From Brachyspira pilosicoli (GTDB lineage Bacteria; Spirochaetota; Brachyspiria; Brachyspirales; Brachyspiraceae): a DNA stretch of 7,275 bases. A program made the translations under genes and the position numbers. The stretch covers positions 1-7,275 of the forward strand of contig NZ_SRZM01000127.1 of NCBI RefSeq assembly GCF_019402445.1, read 5' to 3'. Positions 6,433 to 7,275 of this stretch are shown here, piece after piece (the stretch's first letter is position 1; each line of letters opens with the position of its first letter). The notes beneath the pieces were generated by a model. The model ran no database searches, was not told where the DNA came from, and saw only the letters and a list, made by a program, of their open reading frames with translations.

Positions 6433-7275
6433 ATGGAAAATAATATAAATGAAAATATAAATGTTCAGCCTCAGGAACAAAACTCTAATAATGATTCTAA
6501 TTCAGCATCATTATCTAATAATGAGTTTAAAGTTTCTCTATCAAGCATAGATTATGAAGGTCCTCTTTCAATACTATTTGATATGCTTAAAAGAAGCGAG
6601 AAAAATATATACGAAGTTTCAATATTAGAAATAATCGACCAGTTTATAGAATACTTAAAAGAGCAAGCGGCATTAAATTTAGATTCTACAGGCGAGTTTT
6701 TGGTAGTAGCTTCAGATTTTCATTTATACAAATCAAGAATGTTACTCCCGCACGATATGGACGATGATAAGTTTACAGATAGGCTTAAATTTGAAATAGT
6801 AGAGCAGATGCTTGAGTTTCAAAGATATAAAATGGTATCTGAAGAACTTGACAGGCTTCAAGAATATTCGGACTCTATATTCGAAAGAAAAGATACAGAA
6901 AGAGTTAAGTTTTTTCAAAATAATAGCAACAATGAAGATAATGAAATGGCTTGGAAAGATGTTACTCTTTATGATTTGGTATATGCTTTTACAAAGGTGC
7001 AATTTGTGCCTGAAACAGATTTGGCTGTGCTTTCTGGTATGTCTAATTTTCATATAGATAATGCTATTGATATGATAAGAATAAAATTAGCTGAAGAAGA
7101 TGTATTTCCATTTATAGTTTTATTTAAAGATGGTGTTACAAAAAGGCAGCTTGTTACATTCTTTCTTGCTATGCTTGAACTTGTTAAGGAAAAAGAGATT
7201 TTATTGAAACAAGACATAAAATTTGGTGATATTTACGTATTTAAAAGAAAAGATAATAATAATAATAATAATAAT
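6433..7275 (+). CDS. scpA: Segregation and condensation protein A (kleisin), 3' end cut by window edge
   Basis: The 281 visible residues have no stop before the window ends. ScpA is the kleisin that bridges the heads of the SMC dimer and, with ScpB, forms bacterial condensin for chromosome compaction and segregation. The family core starts at about residue 32. FKVSLSSIDYEGPLSILFDM corresponds to the typical F-E-G-P-L-D-L-L-L motif, followed by the N-terminal helices (EVSILEIIDQFIEYL, then FLVVASDFHLYKSRMLLP at 89-106) that contact the SMC neck. After a variable middle, the C-terminal winged helix (about 236-272, with KRQLVTFFLAMLELVKEKEI and GDIYVFKR) should bind the SMC cap. Unusual are an Asn/Ser-rich N-terminal extension of about 31 residues and an Asn tract beginning at residue 275. 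The ATG at 6433 is the only plausible start (an in-frame TGA lies at 6397), yet it has no ribosome binding site. Confidence 0.9.
   Translation, partial: MENNINENINVQPQEQNSNNDSNSASLSNNEFKVSLSSIDYEGPLSILFDMLKRSEKNIYEVSILEIIDQFIEYLKEQAALNLDSTGEFLVVASDFHLYKSRMLLPHDMDDDKFTDRLKFEIVEQMLEFQRYKMVSEELDRLQEYSDSIFERKDTERVKFFQNNSNNEDNEMAWKDVTLYDLVYAFTKVQFVPETDLAVLSGMSNFHIDNAIDMIRIKLAEEDVFPFIVLFKDGVTKRQLVTFFLAMLELVKEKEILLKQDIKFGDIYVFKRKDNNNNNNN
7255..7275 (+). repeat. (AAT)7 or longer microsatellite encoding poly-Asn, reaching the window edge
   Basis: Seven perfect in-frame AAT units follow the ScpA winged-helix domain directly and continue to the last base, so the true length is unknown. It is the same repeat unit and reading frame as the tract in the flavoprotein gene. 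Confidence 0.9.

Noticed and set aside
6742..7057. Overlapping plus- and minus-strand ORFs of 81 and 103 codons
   Set aside because: Both are out of frame with the ScpA reading frame, which spans the region with clear family motifs.

Overview
The window is very AT-rich, low-GC bacterial DNA. It encodes proteins with Sec signal peptides, among them a beta-barrel-type outer membrane protein ending in an aromatic residue, so the host is a low-GC organism with two membranes. Gene content and style (ankyrin-repeat secreted protein, Vsp-like surface protein, Asn-rich low-complexity tails) point to the spirochaete genus Brachyspira. That assignment is inference from recall, not from a search.

Layout. 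Positions 1-2718 lie on the minus strand: a cytoplasmic GH2 beta-glycosidase (2718 to 493) followed 33 bases downstream by the start of dapF (diaminopimelate epimerase, cut by the window edge). The two are probably co-transcribed. A 195-base divergent intergenic region (2719-2913) carries back-to-back promoter candidates. From 2914 everything reads on the plus strand: an outer membrane beta-barrel protein; a two-module flavodoxin-like protein with an iron-sulfur flavoprotein cysteine motif and a poly-Asn linker; a 51-residue unrecognised small protein; an exported ankyrin-repeat protein; and scpA, the kleisin subunit of the SMC condensin complex, running off the right edge.

The genes do not form one pathway. 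They are small independent units: sugar hydrolysis plus lysine/peptidoglycan precursor synthesis on one strand; surface and periplasmic proteins, a redox flavoprotein and chromosome segregation on the other.

The most interesting signals are regulatory. (1) A 14-bp hairpin immediately before the GTG start of the flavoprotein gene buries its ribosome binding site, while the 5' arm overlaps a perfect TATAAT box. Readthrough mRNA would therefore carry the hairpin, but mRNA from the local promoter would not. (2) A run of ten A sits in the apparent promoter spacer of the outer membrane protein, a layout that permits phase variation. (3) scpA has no ribosome binding site and a -10-like box only 9 bases before its ATG, which suggests a leaderless mRNA. 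(4) In-frame AAT microsatellites encode Asn tracts in two proteins. No mobile element, CRISPR array, tRNA or rRNA was seen.
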